Of a stretch of DNA of 64,000 nucleotides, positions 17,838 through 26,103 are shown one piece after another. The position numbers were made by a program, and so were the translations under genes. Position 1 is the first letter of the stretch. Each line of letters begins with the position of its first letter. The stretch covers positions 184,095 to 248,094 of the forward strand of contig JADKHI010000005.1 in NCBI GenBank assembly GCA_016721825.1, given 5' to 3'. This DNA comes from Flavobacteriales bacterium. GTDB taxonomy: Bacteria; Bacteroidota; Bacteroidia; Flavobacteriales_F; PHOS-HE28. Under the pieces are notes generated by a model, which did no database searches, had not been told where the DNA came from, and worked only from the letters and a program-made list of their open reading frames with translations.

Positions 17838-18098
17838 ATGAACGAGAACGAGGTCCTGCTCCGCCTACGAACACTGCTGAAGCCACGTCTGGCCCAGCTC
17901 GGTGTGGCGGAGAAGGATGTTGCGGACACCCTTAACCTGACGCGTTCGGGCGTACTCGATTCCTTCGCGCTGATGGACCTGCTGGCCGAGGCGGAGACCG
18001 CTTTCGGTGCGCAACTTGATCTGGATGTGCTGGCCGTGGAGGACTTCGCCACACTGCGCGGCATGGCCCGCTCCTTCGCCAAAGCCCTGAAGCCCTGA
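17838..18098 (+). CDS. Acyl/aminoacyl carrier protein (DltC-like)
   Basis: An 86-residue four-helix carrier protein with the phosphopantetheine site RSGVLDSFALMDLL (Ser42). SGVLDS matches the context seen in DltC and in stand-alone carriers of amino acid-activating systems, whereas fatty-acid ACPs usually show LGADSLD. It should carry the aminoacyl or acyl group made by the enzyme immediately upstream. Its TGA overlaps the ATG of the GNAT gene (TGATG), so the two are coupled. Confidence 0.85.
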   Translation: MNENEVLLRLRTLLKPRLAQLGVAEKDVADTLNLTRSGVLDSFALMDLLAEAETAFGAQLDLDVLAVEDFATLRGMARSFAKALKP

Positions 18099-18580
18099 TG
18101 GAGATCCGGAGCCTTGGTGCCGACATGGACGATGCCACACGCACTGCTGTGCTGGCACAGTTCACAGCGCTGTATGAGCACATGGGCCGGTTGGGGCTTT
18201 CCACGCCGTTAGTGGCCGACGGTGCTTCCTTGTGGTTGGGGTCTGTGGCACCGATGTTCGGTCGCCTCACCTTCGTATTGGTCGCGGAGGAAGACGAACA
18301 ACAGCTCGGCTTTGTGGCGGGAACGATCCGCAGCACACCCCCGCATCTGGGCAGCGAGCGCGTGGGCATGCTCACACACATCCATGTGGCTGGTGAAGCA
18401 CGAGGACGGGGCCTCGGAGAACGACTGGTGCGATCGCTTCGCGCAGCGTTCGCCGATCGAGGTGTGTTGCGCATGGAGACCGATGCACTGAGCGGCAACA
18501 CCCAAGCCCAACGCTTCTTCGAAAAACAAGGTTTCGTAGCCGATCACGTGGTGTACCGCTTGGACGCAGAGCGATCCTAG
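18098..18580 (+). CDS. GNAT family N-acetyltransferase
   Basis: A 160-residue protein with the acetyl-CoA-binding motif THIHVAGEARGRGLGERLV and the C-terminal NTQAQRFFEKQGF block. It should transfer an acetyl or acyl group to an amine. Translational coupling to the carrier protein suggests it acts on the same product, for example on an amino acid bound to the carrier or an amino sugar. Its TAG stop overlaps, in the palindrome CTAG, the stop of the convergent glycosyltransferase gene. Confidence 0.78.
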   Translation: MEIRSLGADMDDATRTAVLAQFTALYEHMGRLGLSTPLVADGASLWLGSVAPMFGRLTFVLVAEEDEQQLGFVAGTIRSTPPHLGSERVGMLTHIHVAGEARGRGLGERLVRSLRAAFADRGVLRMETDALSGNTQAQRFFEKQGFVADHVVYRLDAERS

Positions 18581-19710
18581 ACCTTCCTCGCTCCGCCGAT
18601 CTCGCGGAACAGCGCCACGAACGCAGCGGAGGCCACGGGCCAACTGAAGCGCTCCTTCACGCGATCGTAGCTGTAGCGCCCCATGCGAGCGCGCACCTCC
18701 GGAGAACGCTCAGTGAATGCCATGATCGCTTGGTAGAGGGCCTCGGCATCACCGGGGGGAAGCAGGTAGCCGTTGTGCATGTTCACCTGTTCGGCCGTCG
18801 CGCCCACATCGCTCACGATGATCGGTTTCGCTTGGGCCATGGCCTCCAACACCACCGTGGGCATGCCCTCGAAGCGGGTGGGCAGGATCAAGGAATCGCA
18901 ACTGGCATAGAGGGCGTGAAGCTGGTCGTCGTTCACCCGGCCGCAGAGGTTCACGTTCTTAGGCAGCCCGCGTTGCTGGTAATCGGCCAACAGTGGTCCA
19001 TCGCCGGCAAGGTCGAAGCGAACACGGTCCTCACGCCCTTCCTGCACGAAGCGTCGAGCCACGGTCATCAGTACATCAAGACCCTTGTTGAAGGCGAAGC
19101 GACCGACGAACAGCAGGGCCAATGGCCCCTTGGATGCCGAGGTGCTTGGAGCTTCGGAAGGAACCTCCGTGGCATTCGGGATCACCACGACTCGACAGGC
19201 GGAGCCTTTCGCCACACCTTGCAGAATGGTGGTGAGCTTGCCGCCAAGGCTGACCACCACGGTACTGCGCCGAACGATGTGTTTCAATGCAGCACGGAAG
19301 GGCCAGCCCAGGAAACGCTCTTTGCGCGTGAGCATCTGGAACATCTCCAGCCCGTGCGGATGCACGATCAACCGGTCACTGAAACGCGAAGCGCCCTGCC
19401 ACACACAGAAGCCTTGCGACATGATCACAACAGGCTTCAGCTCTTCCAGCTTCGCTCCCACGCGCACACTGTAGCGCCAGAGCTCACCCAGGTAGAACTT
19501 GCTCTTGTCGATGTCGGGGACGTGGACCTCCGTGATCCCGAGCGAAACATCGAAGATCCGCCCCTGATGCGGGTGCAGGACGGTCAGTTCGATCTCTCCG
19601 GAACGAGCCAGGTGTTCTGCAAGCAGGCGTGAATGCCGTTGCATACCGCCCATCGCAAGGGGGTAGACACCGTCGGTGCAGAGCGCGACCCGCAGTCTAG
19701 AGGTCGACAT
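18577..19710 (-). CDS. Glycosyltransferase family 4
   Basis: A 377-residue GT-B enzyme. VALCTDGVYPLAMGGMQRHS is the glycine-rich N-terminal loop, LALLFVGRFAFNKGLDVLM opens the donor domain, and PTRFEGMPTVVLEAMAQAKP contains the E-x7-E catalytic/binding motif. The start overlaps the 3' end of the upstream epimerase gene by 14 bases, so the two are probably co-transcribed. Sugar specificity unknown. Confidence 0.87.
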   Translation of the reverse strand: MSTSRLRVALCTDGVYPLAMGGMQRHSRLLAEHLARSGEIELTVLHPHQGRIFDVSLGITEVHVPDIDKSKFYLGELWRYSVRVGAKLEELKPVVIMSQGFCVWQGASRFSDRLIVHPHGLEMFQMLTRKERFLGWPFRAALKHIVRRSTVVVSLGGKLTTILQGVAKGSACRVVVIPNATEVPSEAPSTSASKGPLALLFVGRFAFNKGLDVLMTVARRFVQEGREDRVRFDLAGDGPLLADYQQRGLPKNVNLCGRVNDDQLHALYASCDSLILPTRFEGMPTVVLEAMAQAKPIIVSDVGATAEQVNMHNGYLLPPGDAEALYQAIMAFTERSPEVRARMGRYSYDRVKERFSWPVASAAFVALFREIGGARKV

Positions 19711-20626
19711 CCTCTTTCAGCAAGGTGGCCACGCCCTCATCGATGCTCCAGTTCGGTTCCCAGCCGGTCACCAACTTCAGCTTACGGACGTCGGCGAGCA
19801 AGTGCATGCGCTCCACCTTCCGGACACGGGCCTGATCCACTTCAATGGTGAGCTTCTCACCCAGCTGTCGCTCGAAGGCTTCCACCACCTCGCGCACGCT
19901 GTACTCGATACCGCGCCCGATGTTGAAGGTATCGTATCCCTTGATGCCCTGCCCCAGCAGCGCGCTCATGGCACAGCTCATGTCCTCCGTATGTATGTAA
20001 TCGCGCTTGGGATCGAGGTTGCCAAGCTGAAGCGTGCGCGCATCGGCGAGCACTTGCCGTTGGATCTCGGGGAAGAGGTGCGGGTTGGTCTCGTTGGGTC
20101 CGAAGGCGTTGAAGAAGCGACCCACGATCGTAGGGATCTGCGACCGCAGGTGGAACTCGCTTGCCAGCTTCTCCGTGGCCAGCTTCGTGGTTCCGTAGAT
20201 GTCCATCGGCCCCAGCTCGTGTTCCTCGTCCATGGCGCCATCTGCGATCGGGTAGACGGCCGCAGTGCTGGCCACGAACACCTGCTCCACGCTGCCCTTG
20301 GTCTGCGCGGCATCGAGCACGCTGATGGTGCCGTTGATGTTGATGTCCGCCGCCTCTGCGGGGTGCTGGTTGCAATAGGGAATGAAGTGAACAGCGGCCA
20401 GGTGCAACACCCAGTTCGGTCGCGTGGCATCGAACACCTCGTACACCCCTTTGCGGTCCCGGATGTCGCACTGGAAGAACCGGTCATCCGGAACACCGGC
20501 CAGCTGACGGCGCCCGAAGCTGAGGTTGTCGAGCACGAAGACATCGTGACCGAGCTCCTGCAGGTGCTTGCTCAACGCGGAACCGATGAAGCCGGCACCG
20601 CCGGTGATGAGGACTTTCTTGGACAT
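19697..20626 (-). CDS. NAD-dependent epimerase/dehydratase
   Basis: An extended SDR of 309 residues with the GGAGFIGSALSKHL nucleotide loop, HLAAVHFIPYC (an unusual active-site-loop sequence) and VASTAAVYPIADG. The catalytic tyrosine lies in YGTTKLATEKLAS (YxxxK). It is likely a nucleotide-sugar 4-epimerase or dehydratase feeding the glycan genes around it. The ATG at 20626 is set by a TACTTTCG box seven bases upstream; a longer frame reaches back to 20758 but lacks support. Confidence 0.83.
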   Translation of the reverse strand: MSKKVLITGGAGFIGSALSKHLQELGHDVFVLDNLSFGRRQLAGVPDDRFFQCDIRDRKGVYEVFDATRPNWVLHLAAVHFIPYCNQHPAEAADININGTISVLDAAQTKGSVEQVFVASTAAVYPIADGAMDEEHELGPMDIYGTTKLATEKLASEFHLRSQIPTIVGRFFNAFGPNETNPHLFPEIQRQVLADARTLQLGNLDPKRDYIHTEDMSCAMSALLGQGIKGYDTFNIGRGIEYSVREVVEAFERQLGEKLTIEVDQARVRKVERMHLLADVRKLKLVTGWEPNWSIDEGVATLLKEDVDL

Positions 20627-20633
20627 GGGTCTG

Positions 20634-20641
20634 CGAAAGTA
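20634..20641 (-). promoter_or_regulatory. TACTTTCG promoter box
   Basis: TAnnTTTG-like box seven bases upstream of the epimerase ATG at 20626. Confidence 0.5.
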
Positions 20642-20678
20642 GAGTGTCCACCACAGAAGCCCGAAGACCAAGCCTAAG

Positions 20679-21119
20679 TCAATGGCTCGCCGGCTTCTCC
20701 TCTTCGCCGAGGGGTTCAACCGCTCGAATAGAACCAAGAACAAGCACGGCCCCACCATGCGCCAAAGCGATCAACACTCTCAACGTCAAAGTCCATTCGT
20801 CTTGTGCAACGTAGGGCCACGACTCGGGCATCCATGGTAGCACGATCCAAAAGACCAACACAGCGGTCATCGCGACCACGGCATCAACAAACGGCCTGCG
20901 CTTCGGCCAGATGCTCACTACGGTCAACAGAAGGATCAGCCAGAGTGGGAACACGCCCAACTCAATGATACCGCAAGCCACCGACACGAGAAGCGCACCT
21001 CCGGGCGGAAATGTCTGTGACGGCAGGGTCAAGCTGAGGTATACCGCTACGATGCTGAAGACCAGCCCCAGGATCATCACAAGTAGGGCATAGCCAAGAA
21101 GATGAAACGCTCTTTTCAT
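20679..21119 (-). CDS. Four-helix membrane protein, unknown
   Basis: A 146-residue protein with four hydrophobic segments (LLGYALLVMILGLVFSIVAV, then IIELGVFPLWLILLLTVVSI, AVVAMTAVLVFWIVLPW and VLIALAHGGAVLVLGS) and a charged C-terminus. I recognise no family. The gene lies between two glycan genes and is separated from the upstream glycosyltransferase by three bases, so co-transcription is likely. Its codon use is somewhat less GC-biased than its neighbours, which may mean a different origin. Confidence 0.6.
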   Translation of the reverse strand: MKRAFHLLGYALLVMILGLVFSIVAVYLSLTLPSQTFPPGGALLVSVACGIIELGVFPLWLILLLTVVSIWPKRRPFVDAVVAMTAVLVFWIVLPWMPESWPYVAQDEWTLTLRVLIALAHGGAVLVLGSIRAVEPLGEEEKPASH

Positions 21120-21122
21120 GGC

Positions 21123-22238
21123 TCACGCCAATTGATCGAGCACATGACGGTAGTTCGCGTCGAACGCATCCTTGGTGAAGTGCTCCAGCGCAAAGGCCCG
21201 CAGCCGTTCCCGTTCAGCGTGTGAGACCTGCTTCAACTCCGGCAAGGGCTTTCCCGCTTGCACGACAAGCCCCAGGTCGTGCGTCGGTACCAGGGCGCTG
21301 AAGTCTCCAAGGCCCTCGTTGGTGATCACGCGCAGGCCGCTGCTCAGGTACTCGGCGAACTTGGTGGGACTGGCCACGCGGTTGGTGATGGTCCGCTCGC
21401 GCACCATGATGCCATGGTCGCACTCGGCAAGGGCTGCCGCCACCTTGGCATGATCTAGCCACTTCACTGCCACCCTCCCTGGATAGGCGGCCTCCAATGC
21501 GCTGTTGTTCACGTCGCGCTTGCTGAGGAAGAGGACCTGTACGTTCGGCTGCGTGTCAAGCACTTGGGTGAGCAGAGGCTTCAGCAAGTCGAAGGACTGC
21601 CAGCCGGCAGTGCTTCCGCTGTAGACCAGCGTGACGCCTTCGCGACGATCATGTTGTGCGCGTTCGCTGGTCCGGACGAGTTCCCTCCCCAGCGTACACG
21701 GGATCACGACATGGGCTTGACCAGCGTACCCGTAGCGTTCGCGCCAATGATCCACCAGCGCTTGGCTCACGGCGATCCGGACGTTGCTCTGGTTCACGGC
21801 TTCGTTCTCCAGTGGTCGGAACTGCGCGATGAGCGCGTCGTCATCAATGATCCGGTACTCCTCCCATTCCGCAGCATAGGCACCACGGCCATCGAAGCAG
21901 ACCTTCTTGGTAAGCCCACGCTCCCGCATCCGCAAAGCCATCCAGGTGGCGAAGGGGCCGCGACAGATGAGGCCCGAGGGTCGCAACAGGCGGCACACCC
22001 AAGCCAGGATCGCCGTGTTCTGTTTCCACCGCTTCATCTGGGGCACCATCGGCAGCACCCAAGCCGAAGGGGAATGCGCCCTGATCTTCTTCCGCGTGCT
22101 CAGGAAATCGCGCCCACTGACGAGCGCGATCAACTTCACCTTCGGACCACCAAGCGCGTTGAGGTGTTCGACCACGTCGGTCACCTGGCTCCAGTAGACA
22201 CCGCTGGGCTGGTCGTTGTAGGTGAGGTAGAGGATCAC
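21123..22238 (-). CDS. Glycosyltransferase (GT-B fold)
   Basis: Protein of 371 residues starting VILYLTYNDQPSGVYWSQV from a GTG. The donor half has VTLVYSGSTAGWQSFDLL, and the C-terminus has NRVASPTKFAEYLSSGLRVI, where the E-Y-L-S-S-G motif is characteristic of GT4-like enzymes. The N-terminal half contains MPQMKRWKQNTAILAW. The GTG at 22238 is chosen because TTCCTTTG lies 12 bases upstream; an open frame continues further back but has no family similarity. Confidence 0.75.
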   Translation of the reverse strand: MILYLTYNDQPSGVYWSQVTDVVEHLNALGGPKVKLIALVSGRDFLSTRKKIRAHSPSAWVLPMVPQMKRWKQNTAILAWVCRLLRPSGLICRGPFATWMALRMRERGLTKKVCFDGRGAYAAEWEEYRIIDDDALIAQFRPLENEAVNQSNVRIAVSQALVDHWRERYGYAGQAHVVIPCTLGRELVRTSERAQHDRREGVTLVYSGSTAGWQSFDLLKPLLTQVLDTQPNVQVLFLSKRDVNNSALEAAYPGRVAVKWLDHAKVAAALAECDHGIMVRERTITNRVASPTKFAEYLSSGLRVITNEGLGDFSALVPTHDLGLVVQAGKPLPELKQVSHAERERLRAFALEHFTKDAFDANYRHVLDQLA

Positions 22239-22250
22239 GGGTTGGGGACG

Positions 22251-22258
22251 CAAAGGAA
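22251..22258 (-). promoter_or_regulatory. TTCCTTTG promoter box
   Basis: Near match to TAnnTTTG, 12 bases upstream of the GTG at 22238; it supports that non-ATG start. Confidence 0.4.
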
Positions 22259-22335
22259 GGGAACAGACGATAAGGAGATGAGGGGATGAGCGCCTGTACT
22301 CGAACTTCGTACCGTTCTTCATTGACCTCCCGACC

Positions 22336-23091
22336 ATGCGAGCCGCACTGCAGCTTACTCTGGCCATTCTCCTGCTCTTCTTTGGTTGCACTGCGCCAGG
22401 TGATCCAGCCTTCCGACCGGACGAGATCCACCGGTCCGAGACGCTCAGAGTGACGCAGGTCACCCCGAACGCCTTCGTGCACACATCCTACAAGCGGACC
22501 GAGGACTTCGGGAACGTCCCCTGCAACGGCCTGGTGGTGCGCAGCGATGGGGAGGCCATCGTCTTCGACACACCGACCAACGATACTGCTGCGGCAGAAT
22601 TGATCCACTGGGTTCAGGACAGCCTGCGCTGCCGGATCACGGCGGTGATCCCCACCCACTTCCACGACGACTGCTTGGGCGGGCTGCAGGCCTTCCACGT
22701 GAATGGGATCCCCTCCCACGCCCACGACCGCACCATCGAGCTCGCCCGTGCGAACGGCATGACCGTGCCCCAGAACGGCTTCTCTGCGCCGCTTTCACTG
22801 AAGGTGGGGATGGAGACCATCACGGCGACCTTCCACGGTGAAGGCCATACGAAGGATAACGTGGTCGGCTACTTCCCCAGTGAACACGTGCTCTTCGGCG
22901 GCTGCCTGATCAAGGAGCTGGAGGCGGGCAAGGGCTACCTGGGCGATGCGAACGTGGTAGCCTGGTCGAGTACGGTGGAGGTGGTGAAGGAGGCGTATCC
23001 GGAGGTGCGAGTAGTGGTGCCCGGGCACGGTGAACCAGGCGACAGGGACCTTTTGGACTACACCGTGCGATTGTTCCGGGAGCCGCGTTGA
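22336..23091 (+). CDS. Subclass B1 metallo-beta-lactamase-like lipoprotein
   Basis: Protein of 251 residues with a lipobox-like signal (LLLFFGC, Cys18), so probably membrane-anchored in the periplasm. All B1 zinc ligands are present in order: THFHDD (His108, His110, Asp112), GEGHTKDN (His171), FGGCLIK (Cys190) and PGHGEPG (His231). Lys193 sits three residues after the cysteine, as in enzymes that bind the beta-lactam carboxylate. IVFDTPTND and CLGGLQAFHVNGIPSHAH also fit B1 enzymes of Bacteroidota. It likely hydrolyses beta-lactams, possibly carbapenems, but this is unproven. It is an isolated plus-strand gene inside a glycan locus. Confidence 0.85.
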   Translation: MRAALQLTLAILLLFFGCTAPGDPAFRPDEIHRSETLRVTQVTPNAFVHTSYKRTEDFGNVPCNGLVVRSDGEAIVFDTPTNDTAAAELIHWVQDSLRCRITAVIPTHFHDDCLGGLQAFHVNGIPSHAHDRTIELARANGMTVPQNGFSAPLSLKVGMETITATFHGEGHTKDNVVGYFPSEHVLFGGCLIKELEAGKGYLGDANVVAWSSTVEVVKEAYPEVRVVVPGHGEPGDRDLLDYTVRLFREPR

Positions 23092-23169
23092 CACGGCCGG
23101 AAAGTCATTACCCGGACGATCTTTGCCGGTGCCGGAGCACACTTATTGGGACCGTTCAACACATCAACC

Positions 23170-23436
23170 ATGGAAGCCAACAAAGACTACGCCCGAATGA
23201 CCACGGAAGAACTCCTGGTCGAAGAGAAGAAAACGCGGAACGAGCTGATCATCGCTGCTGTGATGATCGGCTTCTTGATCGGCGTCATGGTGTTCGGCTT
23301 CGCAAGAAATGGGTTCGGCATCCTCTACACAGTGATCCCGCTGGGGCTGATCTACCTGACGCATCGGAACTCGAACACGAGCAGGGAGAAAATGGCCAGG
23401 ATCAAGGCAGAGCTGACCAAGAAGAGGGTCTCCTAG
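23170..23436 (+). CDS. Small membrane protein, unknown
   Basis: An 88-residue protein. An acidic-basic N-terminal helix (MTTEELLVEEKKTRNELI) is followed by two transmembrane segments (IAAVMIGFLIGVMVFGFA and YTVIPLGLIYLTH) and a basic coiled tail. I recognise no named family. The ATG at 23170 is preferred over one at 23146. It lies 78 bases after the metallo-beta-lactamase-like gene on the same strand. The stop codon sits in the loop of a hairpin that separates it from the convergent WecB-like gene. Confidence 0.6.
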   Translation: MEANKDYARMTTEELLVEEKKTRNELIIAAVMIGFLIGVMVFGFARNGFGILYTVIPLGLIYLTHRNSNTSREKMARIKAELTKKRVS

Positions 23437-23441
23437 ACCCT
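23425..23441. terminator. Bidirectional terminator hairpin
   Basis: AGGGTCT-cct-AGACCCT forms a perfect seven-base stem with a three-base loop, between convergent genes ending at 23436 and 23466. A TTCTCT tract follows on the plus strand. Confidence 0.6.
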
Positions 23442-23465
23442 TCTCTATTGCTGAGCGCGGAACCC

Positions 23466-24560
23466 TTACAGCACCCGCTCCAACACCTCGATGATCCGCT
23501 CGGTGGCATGACCGTCCCACAGCGGTGGTACTTCGCCCTTCCGGAAGGAACCGTTCTCGATCCGTGCGATGGCTTCGCGTACAGCGCGCATGTCCAAGGG
23601 CACCAGTTCGTTGCTACCGATGGTGACGGTGCTGGGCCGCTCCGTGTTGGGGCGTAGGGTCAGGCAGGGCACACGGCGATAGGTGCTTTCCTCCTGGATG
23701 CCACCGCTGTCGGTGAGGATGAAAGCGCAGGTAGCGATGAGCTTCTGGAAGGCGAAGTAGTCGAGCGGTTCGGTGAGGACAAGTCCCTTGATGGCATCAG
23801 CCTTGGCCTTCAGCCCAAAGGCAGCAATGTTCTTCACGGTGCGCGGGTGGATCGGGAAAACGACCTTGCGGCCGGAGGCACACACATCCGCGATGAGGTC
23901 CAGCAGTTCGCTGAGGCGATCGGGCACATCCACGGTGGCGGGGCGATGGATGGTCATCAGCACATGACTTCCCTCTCCCAGTCCCAATTCGTTCAGCACG
24001 GGTGACGCCTGCACCTGCACTTCAAAGGCCACCAGCGTGTCGATCATGGTGTTGCCCACGAAGTGCAGCGCCTCTTCCGGTCTTCCCTCCTTCCGAAGGT
24101 TATCCAAGCCGCTCTGCTCGGTAATGAAGAAATGATCCGTGAGCTGATCGGCGAGGATGCGGTTGTGCTCCTCAGGCATGGAGCGGTCGAAGCTCCGCAA
24201 TCCGCTTTCGAGGTGTCCGATGCGCACACCCATCTTGTTGGCCACAAGGGCGGCCGCGAGGGTGCTGTTCACGTCGCCCACCACCATCACCATGTCCGGG
24301 CGTTCATCGGCGATCACCTGCTCGAGGCCGGTCATGATGGCAGCCATCTGCGCGGTGGGGCTTCCTGCGCCGATGTTCAGGAAGAGATCCGGGGTGAGAC
24401 CGAACTGCTCGAAGAACACGTCGGCCATGTTCGCGCTGAAGTGCTGGCCGGTGTGCACGATGCGCACATCGATCGTGCCTCGTTCAGCAGCGACCTTCTT
24501 GAAGCGGGTGACCTTGATGAAATTGGGCCGCGTGCCGACGACGATGAGCACTTTCTTCAT
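23466..24560 (-). CDS. wecB: Non-hydrolysing UDP-GlcNAc 2-epimerase
   Basis: A 364-residue GT-B-fold epimerase. VVGTRPNFIKVTRF is the N-terminal loop, VVGDVNSTLAAALVANKMG binds substrate, HLESGLRSFDRSMPEEHNR carries catalytic acidic residues, and LTDSGGIQEESTYRRVPCL binds UDP. It interconverts UDP-GlcNAc and UDP-ManNAc, the entry to ManNAc-type sugars in surface glycans. The symbol is by family; paralogues acting on other UDP-sugars look alike. The ATG overlaps the stop of the upstream acyltransferase gene. Last gene of the fifteen-gene minus-strand cluster. Confidence 0.88.
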   Translation of the reverse strand: MKKVLIVVGTRPNFIKVTRFKKVAAERGTIDVRIVHTGQHFSANMADVFFEQFGLTPDLFLNIGAGSPTAQMAAIMTGLEQVIADERPDMVMVVGDVNSTLAAALVANKMGVRIGHLESGLRSFDRSMPEEHNRILADQLTDHFFITEQSGLDNLRKEGRPEEALHFVGNTMIDTLVAFEVQVQASPVLNELGLGEGSHVLMTIHRPATVDVPDRLSELLDLIADVCASGRKVVFPIHPRTVKNIAAFGLKAKADAIKGLVLTEPLDYFAFQKLIATCAFILTDSGGIQEESTYRRVPCLTLRPNTERPSTVTIGSNELVPLDMRAVREAIARIENGSFRKGEVPPLWDGHATERIIEVLERVL

Positions 24561-25150
24561 CCGAGGGTCTTCTTGTGGCTGCGCGTGGCGATGATGAACT
24601 CGCGGCTGTCCGTATCGCTCACTTTGCGGGCGGGTGCTCCGGCAATGGTCATGTTGCCTTCAGGGAAAGAGCTGTTCACCACGCTGTTGGCGCCGATGGC
24701 CACGTTGGGGCCGATCACGATGTTGCCGAAGAGCTTCGCGCCCGGGCCGATGTAGCAGTTCTCGCCGATGGTCGGCACCAGGTCATCGGGACCGGGGCGT
24801 GTGCCGATCACCACATCCACATGGATGCGGCAGTTGGGACCGATGCGGGCGTCAGGGTGCACCACGATGGTGCCCCGGTGGGCGATGCTAAGGCCGGGCC
24901 CGAACACGTTGGGCGGAATGTCGAACCCGCAGCGTACGGACTGGGCATGGAAGCGGATCGACCAGTACTTGTAGATGAGCTTCCCGAGGAGCCCGTTGTT
25001 CTTGCGGCAGTTCAAATAGTACTCCACGCGACGCAGCAAGCGCTGGAACTTCCAGACCTCGTCGAACATCATCTGCGAGGAATAACTGCGGCGCAAGGCG
25101 ATCCGGTCCGCTTCGCGGTAGGCCAACAGATCTGATCGGGAGTTGATCAT
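24557..25150 (-). CDS. Left-handed beta-helix acyltransferase (serine acetyltransferase-like)
   Basis: A 197-residue protein. The N-terminal helix region (SRSDLLAYREADRIALRRSY) is as in CysE-like proteins. Hexapeptide repeats follow: IAHRGTIVVHPDARIGPNCR, GENCYIGPGAKLFGNIVIGP and VAIGANSVVNSSFP, then GAPARKV. The group moves acetyl from acetyl-CoA to serine or to a sugar hydroxyl. Between a WecB-like epimerase and a glycosyltransferase, sugar O-acetylation is the more likely role than cysteine synthesis. Start and stop both overlap neighbouring genes (ATGA). Confidence 0.82.
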   Translation of the reverse strand: MINSRSDLLAYREADRIALRRSYSSQMMFDEVWKFQRLLRRVEYYLNCRKNNGLLGKLIYKYWSIRFHAQSVRCGFDIPPNVFGPGLSIAHRGTIVVHPDARIGPNCRIHVDVVIGTRPGPDDLVPTIGENCYIGPGAKLFGNIVIGPNVAIGANSVVNSSFPEGNMTIAGAPARKVSDTDSREFIIATRSHKKTLG

Positions 25151-26088
25151 GGAGAGCGGCGGCGCTTGAGCCAATGGGTCACCCGTTCAGCACCGGTGAA
25201 CCCGAGCAAGTTATACAACACGGCATAGCGCTCGGTGATGGCCCTGCTGACCTGCGGCCTGAAGCCTTTGCTGATGCACCGATCGAACATGGTCTTGGCC
25301 CACGCCGCATCATCCACCGCCACGATGCGCAAGGCCATGAAGATGTACTGGCGCAGCAGTTCGATCTCCGCACTGGAGCCCACAGGGTCCGTGGCCTCCA
25401 GATGCTCCTTCATGTCGCAGCGCAAGGTGATGTACCGGCGCCAGTTATCGAGGATATCGGTCTGACTGATGGATCCCGAAGGACGCTTCAACACCTGGGT
25501 GCGCACACGACGGTCCCATGCCACCTGTCCACCGTGCTTCAACAGGCGGAACATGAGCTCGTAGTCCTGGCTGCTGGCAAGTGCTTCGTTCCAACCGCCC
25601 AGCTGCATCAGTGTCTCACGCTTCCACAGGGCCGAACTGGTGGTGCCTTTGCGCGTACGGATCAGTGCTGCCCATGGCTTGTCGTGCAACGCTCGGACGG
25701 TGAGGAGCAGCCCGTTCGGCATCACCTGCTCGTAATCACCGACCACCAGGTCAGGTTGGCCCTGTTCCTCCACCAGACGCACCTGACCGCTGATCTTGTC
25801 CGGGAAGATCACATCATCCGCATCGAGGAACTGAACATAGTCGCCGGTGCAGGTCTTCAGGCCAACATTCCGCGCGGCAGCCGCTCCCTGGTTGGCTTGC
25901 ACGATCAACTGGAAGCGGTCCGGGAAGCGGTGCACATAGCGATCGATGACGGCAATGGTGCCATCGGTGCTGCCATCGTCCACCAGGATCACTTCAAGCG
26001 TCGGGTGGTCCTGCGCGAGGACCGAATCGAGCGCATGCTCGACCAAGCCTTCCACATTGTGGCACGGGATGACGACGGAGACCTTCAT
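25147..26088 (-). CDS. Glycosyltransferase family 2
   Basis: A 313-residue GT-A enzyme. KVSVVIPCHNVEGLVEHALD starts the donor domain, VILVDDGSTDGT and VQFLDADDVI give the two aspartate motifs (DxD), and NEALASSQDYELMFRLL is the acceptor region. It is an inverting enzyme adding a sugar on the cytoplasmic side. A TAGTTTCG box seven bases upstream suggests an internal promoter, although the gene lies within the fifteen-gene cluster. Confidence 0.87.
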   Translation of the reverse strand: MKVSVVIPCHNVEGLVEHALDSVLAQDHPTLEVILVDDGSTDGTIAVIDRYVHRFPDRFQLIVQANQGAAAARNVGLKTCTGDYVQFLDADDVIFPDKISGQVRLVEEQGQPDLVVGDYEQVMPNGLLLTVRALHDKPWAALIRTRKGTTSSALWKRETLMQLGGWNEALASSQDYELMFRLLKHGGQVAWDRRVRTQVLKRPSGSISQTDILDNWRRYITLRCDMKEHLEATDPVGSSAEIELLRQYIFMALRIVAVDDAAWAKTMFDRCISKGFRPQVSRAITERYAVLYNLLGFTGAERVTHWLKRRRSP

Positions 26089-26095
26089 ACCTCGC

Positions 26096-26103
26096 CGAAA
26101 CTA
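26096..26103 (-). promoter_or_regulatory. TAGTTTCG promoter box (internal)
   Basis: TAnnTTTG-like box seven bases upstream of the ATG at 26088. It overlaps the stop codon of the preceding gene. Confidence 0.45.

Noticed and set aside
16283..18098. Adenylation enzyme and carrier as a nonribosomal peptide synthetase
   Set aside because: No condensation, thioesterase or multi-module protein is present; the stand-alone layout fits DltA/DltC better.
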